From assembly GCA_947498785.1 (NCBI GenBank), contig CANMLS010000004.1:186001-250000 (forward strand): a stretch of 64,000 nucleotides of DNA, given 5' to 3'. Below, piece after piece: positions 47,204-55,385 of the stretch; positions within the stretch are counted from its first letter, which is position 1, and every line of letters begins with the position of its first letter. Below the pieces are notes generated by a model. The model worked only from the letters and a program-made list of their open reading frames with translations, did no database searches and was not told where the DNA came from. A program made the position numbers and the translations under genes. The DNA comes from an uncultured Aquimarina sp. Lineage in GTDB: Bacteria > Bacteroidota > Bacteroidia > Flavobacteriales > Flavobacteriaceae.

Positions 47204-47809
47204 ATGATAATCGTACTAACCTCAGAGCGAGAATTAGAAAATGAAGCTGACTCCATTAATTTGTTATTTCAGAACGGTCTGGAAGTGCTGCATTATAGAA
47301 AGCCAACCTTTGATATAGAAGGGTATAGAACACTACTTCGTAAAATTGATTCCAAGTATTATAATCGTATTATGATACATCAGTTTCATGAGCTATGTGA
47401 GGAATTTAAACTGAGAGGGATTCATATTCAGGAACAACCTAGATTAGATTTGGGTGAAGAATTAGAAGATTACATTAAAAGATATACGACAAATAATTTT
47501 AGGGTTAGTAGTTCTTTTCACGGTAAAAAAGATATAAAAAATTGTAATGTTGACTTCGAATACGTTTTATTAAGTCCTGTTTTTAGTTCGATTTCTAAAG
47601 AAGGATATAAAGGAAAGGGATTTGATGTTACAGATCTAGATGAATTCGTAGTTGGGATGGGAGGAATTAATGAGGATACGTTGCAAGCCACATTTGATCT
47701 TGGATTCAGAGGAGTTGGCGTTTTAGGTGGTGTTTGGAATACCAAAATACCATTGAATAGTTTTTTGCGAATAAAAGAGGCGTATTCCAAAGTAATTAAA
47801 GATATCTAG
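47204..47809 (+). CDS. ThiE/TenI-like thiamine phosphate synthase family protein
   Basis: A 201-residue TIM-barrel protein from the ATG at 47204; the longer frame back to 47111 runs through repeat DNA and is rejected. Seen: GLEVLHYRKPTF, RGIHIQEQPR, FRVSSSFHGKKD, FEYVLLSPVFSSISKEGYKG and RGVGVLGGVW at the phosphate-binding end. These fit TenI or a divergent ThiE. TenI aromatises the thiazole product. It is the first of two ThiE-like genes in the operon, four bases before thiD. Confidence 0.8.
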   Translation: MIIVLTSERELENEADSINLLFQNGLEVLHYRKPTFDIEGYRTLLRKIDSKYYNRIMIHQFHELCEEFKLRGIHIQEQPRLDLGEELEDYIKRYTTNNFRVSSSFHGKKDIKNCNVDFEYVLLSPVFSSISKEGYKGKGFDVTDLDEFVVGMGGINEDTLQATFDLGFRGVGVLGGVWNTKIPLNSFLRIKEAYSKVIKDI

Positions 47810-47813
47810 AGAG

Positions 47814-48590
47814 ATGAAGGATAGACCATATATTCTTACTATTGCGGGATTTGACCCATCTAGTGGTGCTGGACTTACAGCAGATGTTAAAACTATTGAA
47901 GCGCTAAAAGGTTATGGCCTGGCAGTGTGTACTGCCAACACAATTCAGAATGATATTGAACTTAAAACATGTTATTGGGTAGATATTGAGGTGATTAAGC
48001 ATCAAATAGAAATACTTTTTGATCGATTTACTATAGAATTTGTAAAGATTGGGATTATTCAAAACTGGAGGATATTGAATGAGATAATTGATGTTCTGTT
48101 AGAAAAAAATAAAAAGATCAAAATCGTATTGGATCCGATATTAAAGTCAAGTTCAGATTTTGATTTTCATAAATCTGACAATGATTCTAATGACCCAAAT
48201 ATAAAACAGAATAATTTTGAAGATGTATTAGAAAAAATCTATCTGTTAACACCAAACTATCAGGAAATAGAAAAGTTATATGCAGATAAAACTACTGAAG
48301 AAACAATAGCACATATTAATAGTAAAACGAATCTATTATTAAAAGGAGGTCATCGAAAAGAAGATGTAGGTAAGGATGAATTGTATACCAGAAAAGGAAA
48401 ACGTTTTACTCTTAACGCTAAAGAACAGAATGTATCAGAAAAACATGGAAGTGGTTGTGTTCTTTCTTCAGCAATAACAACATATTTAGGATTGGGTTTT
48501 CCATTATTAAAAGCTTGTTTTAGAGGAAAAAGATATACAGAAAAAGTATTGAGTTCGAATGACACCTTGTTAGGATATCATAGAATTTAG
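47814..48590 (+). CDS. thiD: Hydroxymethylpyrimidine/phosphomethylpyrimidine kinase (ThiD)
   Basis: A 258-residue ribokinase-fold enzyme that phosphorylates HMP and HMP-phosphate. ILTIAGFDPSSGAGLTADVK at the start and KHGSGCVLSSAITTYL (anion hole and catalytic region) near the end are diagnostic. A low-complexity stretch SDNDSNDPNIKQNN interrupts the usual alignment near residue 125. Spacing to its neighbours is 4 and 18 bases. Confidence 0.93.
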   Translation: MKDRPYILTIAGFDPSSGAGLTADVKTIEALKGYGLAVCTANTIQNDIELKTCYWVDIEVIKHQIEILFDRFTIEFVKIGIIQNWRILNEIIDVLLEKNKKIKIVLDPILKSSSDFDFHKSDNDSNDPNIKQNNFEDVLEKIYLLTPNYQEIEKLYADKTTEETIAHINSKTNLLLKGGHRKEDVGKDELYTRKGKRFTLNAKEQNVSEKHGSGCVLSSAITTYLGLGFPLLKACFRGKRYTEKVLSSNDTLLGYHRI

Positions 48591-48608
48591 AAACTAGAAG
48601 TTAAGATT

Positions 48609-49235
48609 ATGAGAGAAGTTAATTTGCAATATGTATCACAAGGAAAAACACCTCAAGAGCATCTTGATAATATACAAGAAGTTTGTGCTGCGGGATGTAA
48701 GTGGGTACAATTTCGTCTTAAGGATGAGGATATCGCTACTTATTTACATACTGCTTTAAAAGCTAGAGATATATGTGATCAATATGATTCTATTTTGATT
48801 ATCAATGATAATGTAGGTGTTGCTAAAGCAGCTATGGCAGATGGGGTTCACCTGGGTTTAAATGATATGAACCCTCGAGAAGCTAGAGAAATTCTAGGAG
48901 ATAATTTTATTATCGGTGGAACTGCAAATACAGCAACAGATTGTATGCAACATATACAGGATGGAGTTGATTATATAGGTTTAGGTCCATATAGATATAC
49001 AACGACCAAAAAGAAACTAAGTCCCATATTAGGATTTGAAGGCTACAAAACTATTTTGGAAGAAGTTCATAAAAATTCTAAAATACCGATTGTAGCTATA
49101 GGAGGAATTGTCGAAAAAGATATTTCTGATATTATAAAAACAGGGGTTTCAGGAATTGCAGTTTCAGGAATGTTAACAAATCAAGAGAGTCTGAAAAAAA
49201 AGATTCAAAACATAAAAACACAAATTGCTAAATAA
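48609..49235 (+). CDS. thiE: Thiamine phosphate synthase (ThiE)
   Basis: A 208-residue TIM-barrel enzyme that joins HMP-PP and thiazole phosphate. CKWVQFRLKDED, ILIINDNVGVAKAAMADGVH, YIGLGPYRYTTTKK and IPIVAIGGIVEKDI are all canonical. It abuts thiG directly, with no gap between the TAA and the next ATG. Confidence 0.95.
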   Translation: MREVNLQYVSQGKTPQEHLDNIQEVCAAGCKWVQFRLKDEDIATYLHTALKARDICDQYDSILIINDNVGVAKAAMADGVHLGLNDMNPREAREILGDNFIIGGTANTATDCMQHIQDGVDYIGLGPYRYTTTKKKLSPILGFEGYKTILEEVHKNSKIPIVAIGGIVEKDISDIIKTGVSGIAVSGMLTNQESLKKKIQNIKTQIAK

Positions 49236-50009
49236 ATGGATGTATTAAGAATTTCCGATAAAGAATTTTCGTCTAGATTATTTACAGGAACAGGAAAATT
49301 TAGCTCAGCTCAAGTAATGCGTGAAGCTTTGCTTGCTGCTGAAAGTGAACTGATTACGGTAGCATTAAAGAGAGTAGATGTTAATGATAAAAATGATGAT
49401 ATATTAAACCACCTAGATCATCCTAGGATTAACCTATTACCTAATACATCTGGAGTTAGAGATGCTAAAGAAGCTATCTTTGCAGCGCAATTAGCAAGAG
49501 AAGCTCTAGAAACTAATTGGATAAAATTAGAGATTCATCCCGATCCAAGATATTTGTTGCCAGATCCAATAGAAACTCTAAAAGCAGCTTCAGAATTAGT
49601 GAAGCTTGGATTTGTTGTGATGCCTTATATTCATGCAGATCCTGTACTATGTAAACGATTAGAAGAAGTAGGAACGCAGTGTGTGATGCCTTTGGGAGCT
49701 CCTATAGGTAGTAATAAAGGGCTAAAAACATTGGAGTTTTTAGAGATTATTATTGATCAAAGTAATGTTCCTGTAATTGTAGATGCAGGTATTGGGAGTC
49801 CTTCTCATGCTGCATTGGCTATGGAAATAGGGGCAGATGCTGTGTTAGTCAATACCGCTATTGCAGTATCTCAGCAGCCAATAATAATGGCAGAAGCATT
49901 TAAAATGGCGGTACAATCTGGTCGCATGGCATATAATGCAAAATTAGCACCCATAAATCATCAGGCAGAAGCAAGTAGTCCGTTAACCTCATTTTTAACT
50001 GAAAGCTAA
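49236..50009 (+). CDS. thiG: Thiazole synthase (ThiG)
   Basis: A 257-residue enzyme that assembles the thiazole ring from DXP, dehydroglycine and ThiS thiocarboxylate. [20 protein letters not shown] at the start, [47 protein letters not shown] and [20 protein letters not shown] are conserved. The Schiff-base Lys lies in WIKLEI. Confidence 0.96.
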   Translation: MDVLRISDKEFSSRLFTGTGKFSSAQVMREALLAAESELITVALKRVDVNDKNDDILNHLDHPRINLLPNTSGVRDAKEAIFAAQLAREALETNWIKLEIHPDPRYLLPDPIETLKAASELVKLGFVVMPYIHADPVLCKRLEEVGTQCVMPLGAPIGSNKGLKTLEFLEIIIDQSNVPVIVDAGIGSPSHAALAMEIGADAVLVNTAIAVSQQPIIMAEAFKMAVQSGRMAYNAKLAPINHQAEASSPLTSFLTES

Positions 50010-50078
50010 AAATGGGCTTCGGCTATCAGATATCAGTAATCGGGTATTTTAGAAAACTGAGAAGGAAAATCTATAAAG

Positions 50079-50429
50079 ATGAGAGATTTTAAAGAATTAA
50101 AAGTTTGGAAAAAAAGTCATGAGCTTTGTTTGCTAATTTATGATGTAACAAAGCAATTTCCTAATGAAGAAAAGTTTGGTATTGTCTCTCAAATACGTAG
50201 GGCTTCAGTTTCAGTACCAACAAATATATCAGAAGGATGTGGTCATGACTCTAATAATGAATTTAAGCGATACTTAAGAATCGCTTCTGGTTCAATTTCA
50301 GAAGTAGAATACCTTTTGATTTTATCCAAAGATTTGAATTATATTTCGAATGAGCAATGGAGTAATCTTTCTGATGAAGTAATATCAATAAAGAAAATGC
50401 TGTTTAATTTGGTTAAAGCTATTGTATAA
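50079..50429 (+). CDS. Four-helix bundle protein (23S rRNA intervening-sequence type)
   Basis: A 116-residue protein: MRDFKELKVWKKSHEL at the start, QIRRASVSVPTNISEGCG, and RYLRIASGSISEVEYLLILS. This is the family found within 23S rRNA intervening sequences and, widely, as single genes in Bacteroidota. Function is unknown. It sits between thiG and thiH, where no thiamine role is known, and its TAA overlaps the thiH ATG (TAATG), so it is cotranslated. Confidence 0.9.
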   Translation: MRDFKELKVWKKSHELCLLIYDVTKQFPNEEKFGIVSQIRRASVSVPTNISEGCGHDSNNEFKRYLRIASGSISEVEYLLILSKDLNYISNEQWSNLSDEVISIKKMLFNLVKAIV

Positions 50430-51568
50430 TGATTGATACCCAATACCCAATACCCAAAACCAGTTTCAAAGAAACTTTCGATCAATACGATTGGGATACA
50501 TTACTATCTGGGATTTTGTCTAAAACAGAAAATGATGTGACTCTTGCACTGGGAAAAGACAAAAGGGATCTCGAGGATTTTAAAGCGCTAATCTCTCCTG
50601 CCGCAAAGCCATATTTAGAACGCATGGCACAAATGAGTAAAGTAATTACTAAAAAAAGATTTGGAAATACCATTCAAATGTATGCGCCAATGTATTTGAG
50701 TAATGAATGCCAAAATATCTGTACGTATTGTGGATTTAGTATGACCAATAAAATTCCTAGAAGAACATTGACAGATGAGGAAATCCTAAAAGAAGTAGAT
50801 TTTTTAAAATCCAAAGGATACGATCATATTCTTTTGGTTACAGGAGAAGCTAATAAGACAGTTGGGGTAGACTATATTAATAATGCGATACGGTTAATAC
50901 GATCAAAATTTGCAAATATTACTATAGAAGTACAGCCATTGGATCAACCAGATTATGAACAGCTTATCGATAGTGGGCTGTATGCAGTATTAGTATATCA
51001 GGAAACATATCATAGAGGAGAGTATAAAAAACATCACCCCAAAGGGAAGAAATCTAATTTTGATTATCGATTAGAAACTCCCGACCGATTAGGGCGTGCT
51101 GGAGTTCATAAAATAGGTCTGGGAGCACTTTTTGGATTAGAAGACTGGAGAGCAGATAGTTTTTTTACAGCATTACATCTTAACTATTTACAGAAAGTGT
51201 ATTGGAAGACAAAATATTCAATATCATTCCCAAGATTAAGACCATTTAGTGGGGGGATAGAGCCTAAGGTAGAAATGACAGATACAGATCTGGTTCAGCT
51301 TATATGTGCTTTTCGATTGTTAGATGAAGATGTAGAGTTATCTATGTCTACTCGGGAGAGTGAAGTGTTTAGAGAAAATATAGTAAATATTGGGATTACT
51401 TCTATAAGTGCCGAATCTAAGACTAATCCAGGAGGGTATGCTGTAGCCCCGCAATCTTTAGAACAGTTCGAGATTTCTGATGAACGTTCGACTGAAGATG
51501 TGGTAAAAATGTTGAAAAATAAGGGATTAGATGTGGTCTGGAAAGACTGGGCTCATAATTGGAAATAA
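50429..51568 (+). CDS. thiH: 2-iminoacetate synthase (ThiH)
   Basis: Radical SAM lyase that makes dehydroglycine from tyrosine for thiazole synthesis. The 379 residues carry Cys 94, 98 and 101 in CQNICTYCGFSM, HILLVTGEANKTVGVDYI, and the C-terminal TNPGGYAVAPQSLEQFEI. The first codons are built on three copies of ATACCCA (50436-50456), giving DTQYPIPK, so the start seems to have been rebuilt from repeat DNA. ThiF does not follow. Confidence 0.95.
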   Translation: MIDTQYPIPKTSFKETFDQYDWDTLLSGILSKTENDVTLALGKDKRDLEDFKALISPAAKPYLERMAQMSKVITKKRFGNTIQMYAPMYLSNECQNICTYCGFSMTNKIPRRTLTDEEILKEVDFLKSKGYDHILLVTGEANKTVGVDYINNAIRLIRSKFANITIEVQPLDQPDYEQLIDSGLYAVLVYQETYHRGEYKKHHPKGKKSNFDYRLETPDRLGRAGVHKIGLGALFGLEDWRADSFFTALHLNYLQKVYWKTKYSISFPRLRPFSGGIEPKVEMTDTDLVQLICAFRLLDEDVELSMSTRESEVFRENIVNIGITSISAESKTNPGGYAVAPQSLEQFEISDERSTEDVVKMLKNKGLDVVWKDWAHNWK

Positions 51569-51620
51569 TAATACGTTTATTTCAATTATAAAAATGGAAT
51601 CCAATACGGTTCAGGTATGT

Positions 51621-52052
51621 CTAATTAGTAATAAATAGAGTGTTTCCGTCTCTTCGTATATTGTATCGTCTAAGTCCAAATTGACCTTCTCCAGAAGTTT
51701 GTTGCCCTGTTACAATATTATAACTATTCCCATCATCACATTCACATGTAGAAGTGATTCCTTCAACGGTTTGAGTAGAACAGTCATTAGGGGAGTGATT
51801 AGGATCGCTAAGTTCAAAAGCACTATACTGTGAGTCATCAATATTATAAATTATAATCCCTTTTATACTCCCATTTTCAGTTCTGTCAATAAGATGATTC
51901 CCAGGAAACTTAAGAGGGTTGAATTGAGGAAGATTAAGGTTAATCTGATAATTGACACCAGATGGAGGTAAAAATTGATTGTTATCACTTCGATCATCAT
52001 TGCTACAAGATAGAATCAAAAAAAGTTGTAATAAAAATATACTATTTTTCAT
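51621..52052 (-). CDS. Small lipoprotein, possibly Rieske-like fold
   Basis: From the ATG at 52052 the product has 143 residues with lipobox LILSC. The rest of the protein (GIIIYNIDDSQYSAFELSDP; CSTQTVEGITSTCECDDGN; GQFGLRRYNIRRDGNTLFI) has the strand order of Rieske-type proteins, but the Cys-x-His metal pairs are not visible, so it probably does not bind a cluster. A longer start at 52106 would precede the signal peptide with 18 basic residues. Confidence 0.6.
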   Translation of the reverse strand: MKNSIFLLQLFLILSCSNDDRSDNNQFLPPSGVNYQINLNLPQFNPLKFPGNHLIDRTENGSIKGIIIYNIDDSQYSAFELSDPNHSPNDCSTQTVEGITSTCECDDGNSYNIVTGQQTSGEGQFGLRRYNIRRDGNTLFITN

Positions 52053-52137
52053 TGTTTTAGAGATCACATATATTCTTAGACGATTAAAATAATCATTCCT
52101 TTTCATAACACTATTTTATGTTGCCAAATTACGTAAA

Positions 52138-52171
52138 TTTGTAGTCTTCAGTAAATTTTTTGTTATCTTTG
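52138..52171 (+). promoter_or_regulatory. greA: greA promoter
   Basis: TTTG at 52138-52141, a 22-base spacer and a perfect -7 box TATCTTTG at 52164-52171. RNA would start near 52175, about 50 bases before the ATG. Confidence 0.65.
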
Positions 52172-52177
52172 AATAAC

Positions 52178-52202
52178 AAATCCCATTCTTATGGGATTTT
52201 TT
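52178..52202 (+). terminator. greA: Terminator-like hairpin in the greA leader
   Basis: AAATCCCAT (52178-52186) and ATGGGATTT (52191-52199) form a perfect 9-bp stem with a TCTT loop and run into TTTTTT. It starts about three bases after the expected RNA start and ends 23 bases before the ATG. There is no upstream gene on this strand for it to end, so it should act on greA itself. Confidence 0.7.
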
Positions 52203-52225
52203 GTATTTATATAAACGATGAAGTT

Positions 52226-52702
52226 ATGAGCAAAGTATCTTATTACACTGCAGAGGGGCTAAAAAAACTTAGAGATGAACTAAATCAACTCAAAGATATA
52301 GAACGTCCAAAAGCTTCTCAGGCAATCGCTGAGGCACGTGATAAAGGGGATTTAAGTGAGAATGCCGAATATGACGCGGCTAAAGAGGCACAAGGATTAT
52401 TAGAATTAAGAATTTCTAAATTAGAAGAAACTCTTGCAAATGCCCGCTTAATTGATGAATCCCAATTGGATACGTCCAAGGCACTTATACATTCTACTGT
52501 AAAAATCAAAAATCAGACTAATGGTGCCGAAATGACTTATAAATTAGTGGCACAAAGCGAAGCAGATCTTAAAACAGGGAAAATATCTGTAGATTCTCCT
52601 ATTGGTAAAGGTCTCTTAGGAAAAAGTGTAGGCGAAATAGCCGAAATACAAGTGCCTAATGGAATTATGAAATTCGACGTTGTAGAGATTACCAGAGAAT
52701 AA
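52226..52702 (+). CDS. greA: Transcription elongation factor GreA
   Basis: A 158-residue Gre factor that stimulates RNA polymerase to cut backtracked RNA. The coiled coil carries the acidic tip DKGDLSENAEYDAAKEAQ, and the C-terminal domain ends IGKGLLGKSVGEIAEIQVPN. Start at the ATG 52226 (MSKVSYYTAEGL) gives the normal length; the frame back to 52160 runs through the promoter and hairpin. Confidence 0.95.
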   Translation: MSKVSYYTAEGLKKLRDELNQLKDIERPKASQAIAEARDKGDLSENAEYDAAKEAQGLLELRISKLEETLANARLIDESQLDTSKALIHSTVKIKNQTNGAEMTYKLVAQSEADLKTGKISVDSPIGKGLLGKSVGEIAEIQVPNGIMKFDVVEITRE

Positions 52703-52732
52703 ATAATATTAAATATTTTTTTTAAACAAACC

Positions 52733-52767
52733 AAAAGCCTTTTTTGAAATCAAAAAAAGGCTTTTTT
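52733..52767 (+). terminator. greA terminator
   Basis: AAAAGCCTTTTTT (52733-52745) pairs with AAAAAAAGGCTTTT (52752-52765) over a 6-base loop and runs into T. It lies 30 bases past the greA stop. Confidence 0.85.
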
Positions 52768-52830
52768 ATGGGTTTAGTTTAAAGATAAATAAACTATATT
52801 ACCGGTTCGTAAACAACTAAAGTTTTAATA

Positions 52831-53220
52831 ATGCCTACCCTATTTACAAAAATTGTAAATGGCGAGATTCCGTCGTACCTAATTACCCAAGACGAGAATT
52901 TTTACGCCTTTTTGGATATTAATCCTAATGCAAGAGGACATGTACTTTGTATTCCTAAAAAAGAAGAAGATAAAATTTTTGATCTGGAAGAAGATGTGTA
53001 TCTAGAATTGATGCGTTTTTCTCGTAATGTAGCTAAGGCTATAGAAAAAACAGTTTCCTGTAAACGCGTAGGAATCGCCGTTGTGGGGTTAGAAGTACCG
53101 CATGTGCATGTGCATCTAATTCCGGTCAATGAAATGAAAGAAATGACTTTTCAGCATAAAATATCGATGTCAGATTCTGATTTTAAATCATTAGCCGTAG
53201 AGATTCAATCGAATTTGTGA
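52831..53220 (+). CDS. HIT family protein
   Basis: A 129-residue histidine-triad hydrolase acting on nucleoside phosphoramidates or dinucleotides. MPTLFTKIVNGEIPSYLI and FYAFLDINPNARGHVLCIPK open it, and VPHVHVHLIPVNEM is the triad. It pairs with the thioesterase gene 4 bases downstream. Confidence 0.93.
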   Translation: MPTLFTKIVNGEIPSYLITQDENFYAFLDINPNARGHVLCIPKKEEDKIFDLEEDVYLELMRFSRNVAKAIEKTVSCKRVGIAVVGLEVPHVHVHLIPVNEMKEMTFQHKISMSDSDFKSLAVEIQSNL

Positions 53221-53224
53221 CTAT

Positions 53225-53635
53225 ATGGAGGGTTCTGATTTTAAATTGTCCTTAAAGCTTCGGATTGATTGGAGTGAAATGGATACATATCAACATGTTA
53301 ATAATGTCAATTTCATGAAATACATGCAAAGTGCGCGTGTTCAGTTTTGGGAAGTTACAGGATTAGCAAAAATGTACGCAGATACTAAAAAAGGTTCTAT
53401 GTTGGTATCTACAAAGTGTGATTTTAAACATCCATTATTTTTTCCAGGGAATGTATTAATAAAGACCAAGGTAGAATTTATTAAAAATTCTAGTTTTGGA
53501 TTATATCATAGATTATACAATGATGATGGTGTTCTATGTGCAGAAGGTCATGACGTAGCCGTTTGTTTTGATTTTAATATCAATAAGACATTTAAAGTTA
53601 ATGATGAACTCCAAAAAATTATGGAATGTTATTAG
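53225..53635 (+). CDS. Hot-dog fold acyl-CoA thioesterase (4-HBT type)
   Basis: A 136-residue thioesterase-like protein. RIDWSEMDTYQHVNNVNFMK contains the 4-hydroxybenzoyl-CoA thioesterase-type acidic and His residues, followed by the central helix YMQSARVQFWEVTG. The substrate is unknown. It starts 4 bases after the HIT gene and ends one base before the convergent zinc-ribbon gene. Confidence 0.88.
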   Translation: MEGSDFKLSLKLRIDWSEMDTYQHVNNVNFMKYMQSARVQFWEVTGLAKMYADTKKGSMLVSTKCDFKHPLFFPGNVLIKTKVEFIKNSSFGLYHRLYNDDGVLCAEGHDVAVCFDFNINKTFKVNDELQKIMECY

Positions 53636-53636
53636 T

Positions 53637-54002
53637 TTAACTTGCTAATCCAAGAAGATTTGGGTTGGATATGTAGATATATCCAAAAACAGTAAAAATC
53701 AAGACTAAAAATAATAAAATATAAAATAAACTTGTAAACCGTATTGATGGAGAGTTACGAGTAATAGTTTTTCTATGGTAATCATAGACGCGCTCTATGT
53801 CAATAGTCCATTGTCCAGGAAAAATTTTGTTTTCACATTTATTACATTCAATACTTTCAATAATATTGCCATTTGTTTTTACAAGGAGTTTTGATTTAAT
53901 TCTTTTTTGTTTAAAAGAAAGTACCATGCCATCTTTCGAATAACATTCTGGGCAATTATTATTAAGTGTTGCTTCTTTTAGTATAATATACTCTGTTTCC
54001 AC
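53637..54002 (-). CDS. Zinc-ribbon membrane protein of unknown function
   Basis: A 121-residue protein. CPECYSKDG near residue 18 and CNKCENK near residue 57 are two CxxC pairs that should bind zinc. The C-terminal half has one hydrophobic helix (FYILLFLVLIFTVFGYIYI). No family is recognised. It is convergent with the thioesterase gene and follows the kinase gene by 58 bases on the same strand. Confidence 0.6.
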   Translation of the reverse strand: METEYIILKEATLNNNCPECYSKDGMVLSFKQKRIKSKLLVKTNGNIIESIECNKCENKIFPGQWTIDIERVYDYHRKTITRNSPSIRFTSLFYILLFLVLIFTVFGYIYISNPNLLGLAS

Positions 54003-54060
54003 TTTTGTTATAAGATTTGATGTTTAACTTGTATTCTATAACGTTATGAAAAAAATATTG

Positions 54061-55248
54061 TTATACTATGACTTCTGATTTACGTAGTGTGATCTGAAAA
54101 GTGGTGCCTTTACCAATGTCAGATTTTAGTACTTTAATTCTTCCTAGGTGATATTCTTCTATAATTCTTTTTGATAATGATAAGCCTAAACCCCATCCTC
54201 TGCTTTTAGAGGTGTAACCAGGTTCAAAGATTTTAGTAAATTTACTTCTGGAAATGCCTTTGCCAGTATCTGTGACATGTATAAACACCCGTTTGGGATC
54301 GTCAGAAACGTCTATTTTGAGATCTCCTTTCCCTCTCATTGCATCAATTGCATTTTTTACAAGATTTTCAATAGTCCAGCTATATAATTGAGAATTTAGT
54401 GATACAGCAATAGAGTTTTCGGGTAGATTAAGGGAGAAATTAATTAATTTAGAACTTCTAGATTGAAGATAAGTATAGGCATTTCGAGTTTCTTCTACAA
54501 TATCGACATCTTCTAGATTAGGAACAGATCCAATTTTTGAAAAACGTTCTGTGATTACTTTTAATCTTTCGATGTCCTTTTCTATCTCTACAATGTATTC
54601 TGGGTTTACATTTTCGGTTTTAAGAATTTCATTCCATCCTACCAATGAGGATAATGGTGTACCGATCTGATGCGCAGTTTCTTTTGCCATACCGGCCCAT
54701 AACTTGTTTTGTTCACTAGTTTTAGAAGTGGTAAAAAAGAAATAAATTACCCCGATAAGTAAAAAGATAATGATGGCAATGGTCATCGGATAGTATTTTA
54801 ACTTGTTTAAAATATCTGAATTTCCATAGTAAATGTATTGAACAGTATCTCTGAGGTCTAACTCAATAGGATCATTTTCTGATTTTAGTTTTTTCAAAAA
54901 AGATTGAAGTCTACTCTCACTGTCGATTATATTCTCGGATAAATTTTGAAAATAACTAGGGTCTGGCTTTCCTAAAGAGTCTCTAACAAAGTTACCTCTA
55001 GAGTTAGTAATGATTATAGGGATAGATTTATTGGTTGCTCCAATAATAATTGAGAGTTCTAAGTAATCATCTGATTGTTCACTGTTTAATGCTTTTTGTG
55101 ATTGTGCCCAAATTTGAACTTTGGTTCTTTCGTCATCCTTGAGACGTTGCATAAATAATGAGGTGTTCCATAAAACAAGCCCAGTTATAAGTAGAACAGC
55201 CACAATGATAAAGTAGCTTGAAAAATTACGCTCATCAGAAAAATTCAT
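54061..55248 (-). CDS. Sensor histidine kinase
   Basis: A 395-residue kinase with membrane helices at about 12-30 and 155-175, a periplasmic loop between, HisKA (MAKETAHQIGTPLSSLVGW, phosphoacceptor His in AHQIGTP) and HATPase_c (ENLVKNAIDAMRGKGDL, DTGKGI, GWGLGLSLSKRII). No receiver is attached and no response regulator lies next to it, so it is an orphan kinase in this window. Confidence 0.9.
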   Translation of the reverse strand: MNFSDERNFSSYFIIVAVLLITGLVLWNTSLFMQRLKDDERTKVQIWAQSQKALNSEQSDDYLELSIIIGATNKSIPIIITNSRGNFVRDSLGKPDPSYFQNLSENIIDSESRLQSFLKKLKSENDPIELDLRDTVQYIYYGNSDILNKLKYYPMTIAIIIFLLIGVIYFFFTTSKTSEQNKLWAGMAKETAHQIGTPLSSLVGWNEILKTENVNPEYIVEIEKDIERLKVITERFSKIGSVPNLEDVDIVEETRNAYTYLQSRSSKLINFSLNLPENSIAVSLNSQLYSWTIENLVKNAIDAMRGKGDLKIDVSDDPKRVFIHVTDTGKGISRSKFTKIFEPGYTSKSRGWGLGLSLSKRIIEEYHLGRIKVLKSDIGKGTTFQITLRKSEVIV

Positions 55249-55277
55249 ATAGACTTGTTAATTAAATCTTAAAACAT

Positions 55278-55295
55278 AAACGTTTTAAAACGTTT
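55278..55295. promoter_or_regulatory. 18-bp palindrome between divergent genes
   Basis: AAACGTTTT (55278-55286) is followed directly by its complement AAAACGTTT (55287-55295). It sits 30 bases upstream of the kinase start and 91 before the flavin reductase start. It may be an operator or, with the T-run after it, a hairpin. Confidence 0.45.
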
Positions 55296-55385
55296 TTATT
55301 GTTTATAAAAAGGATTACTAAAACTAATTTGTATAGCAATTCAAAGGCTAAACTTTGGTTATCTTTGTTCAATATAAAACAAATT

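Noticed and set aside
52160..52225. Extended greA start
   Set aside because: The added codons cover the -7 box and leader hairpin; the normal GreA N-terminus starts at 52226.
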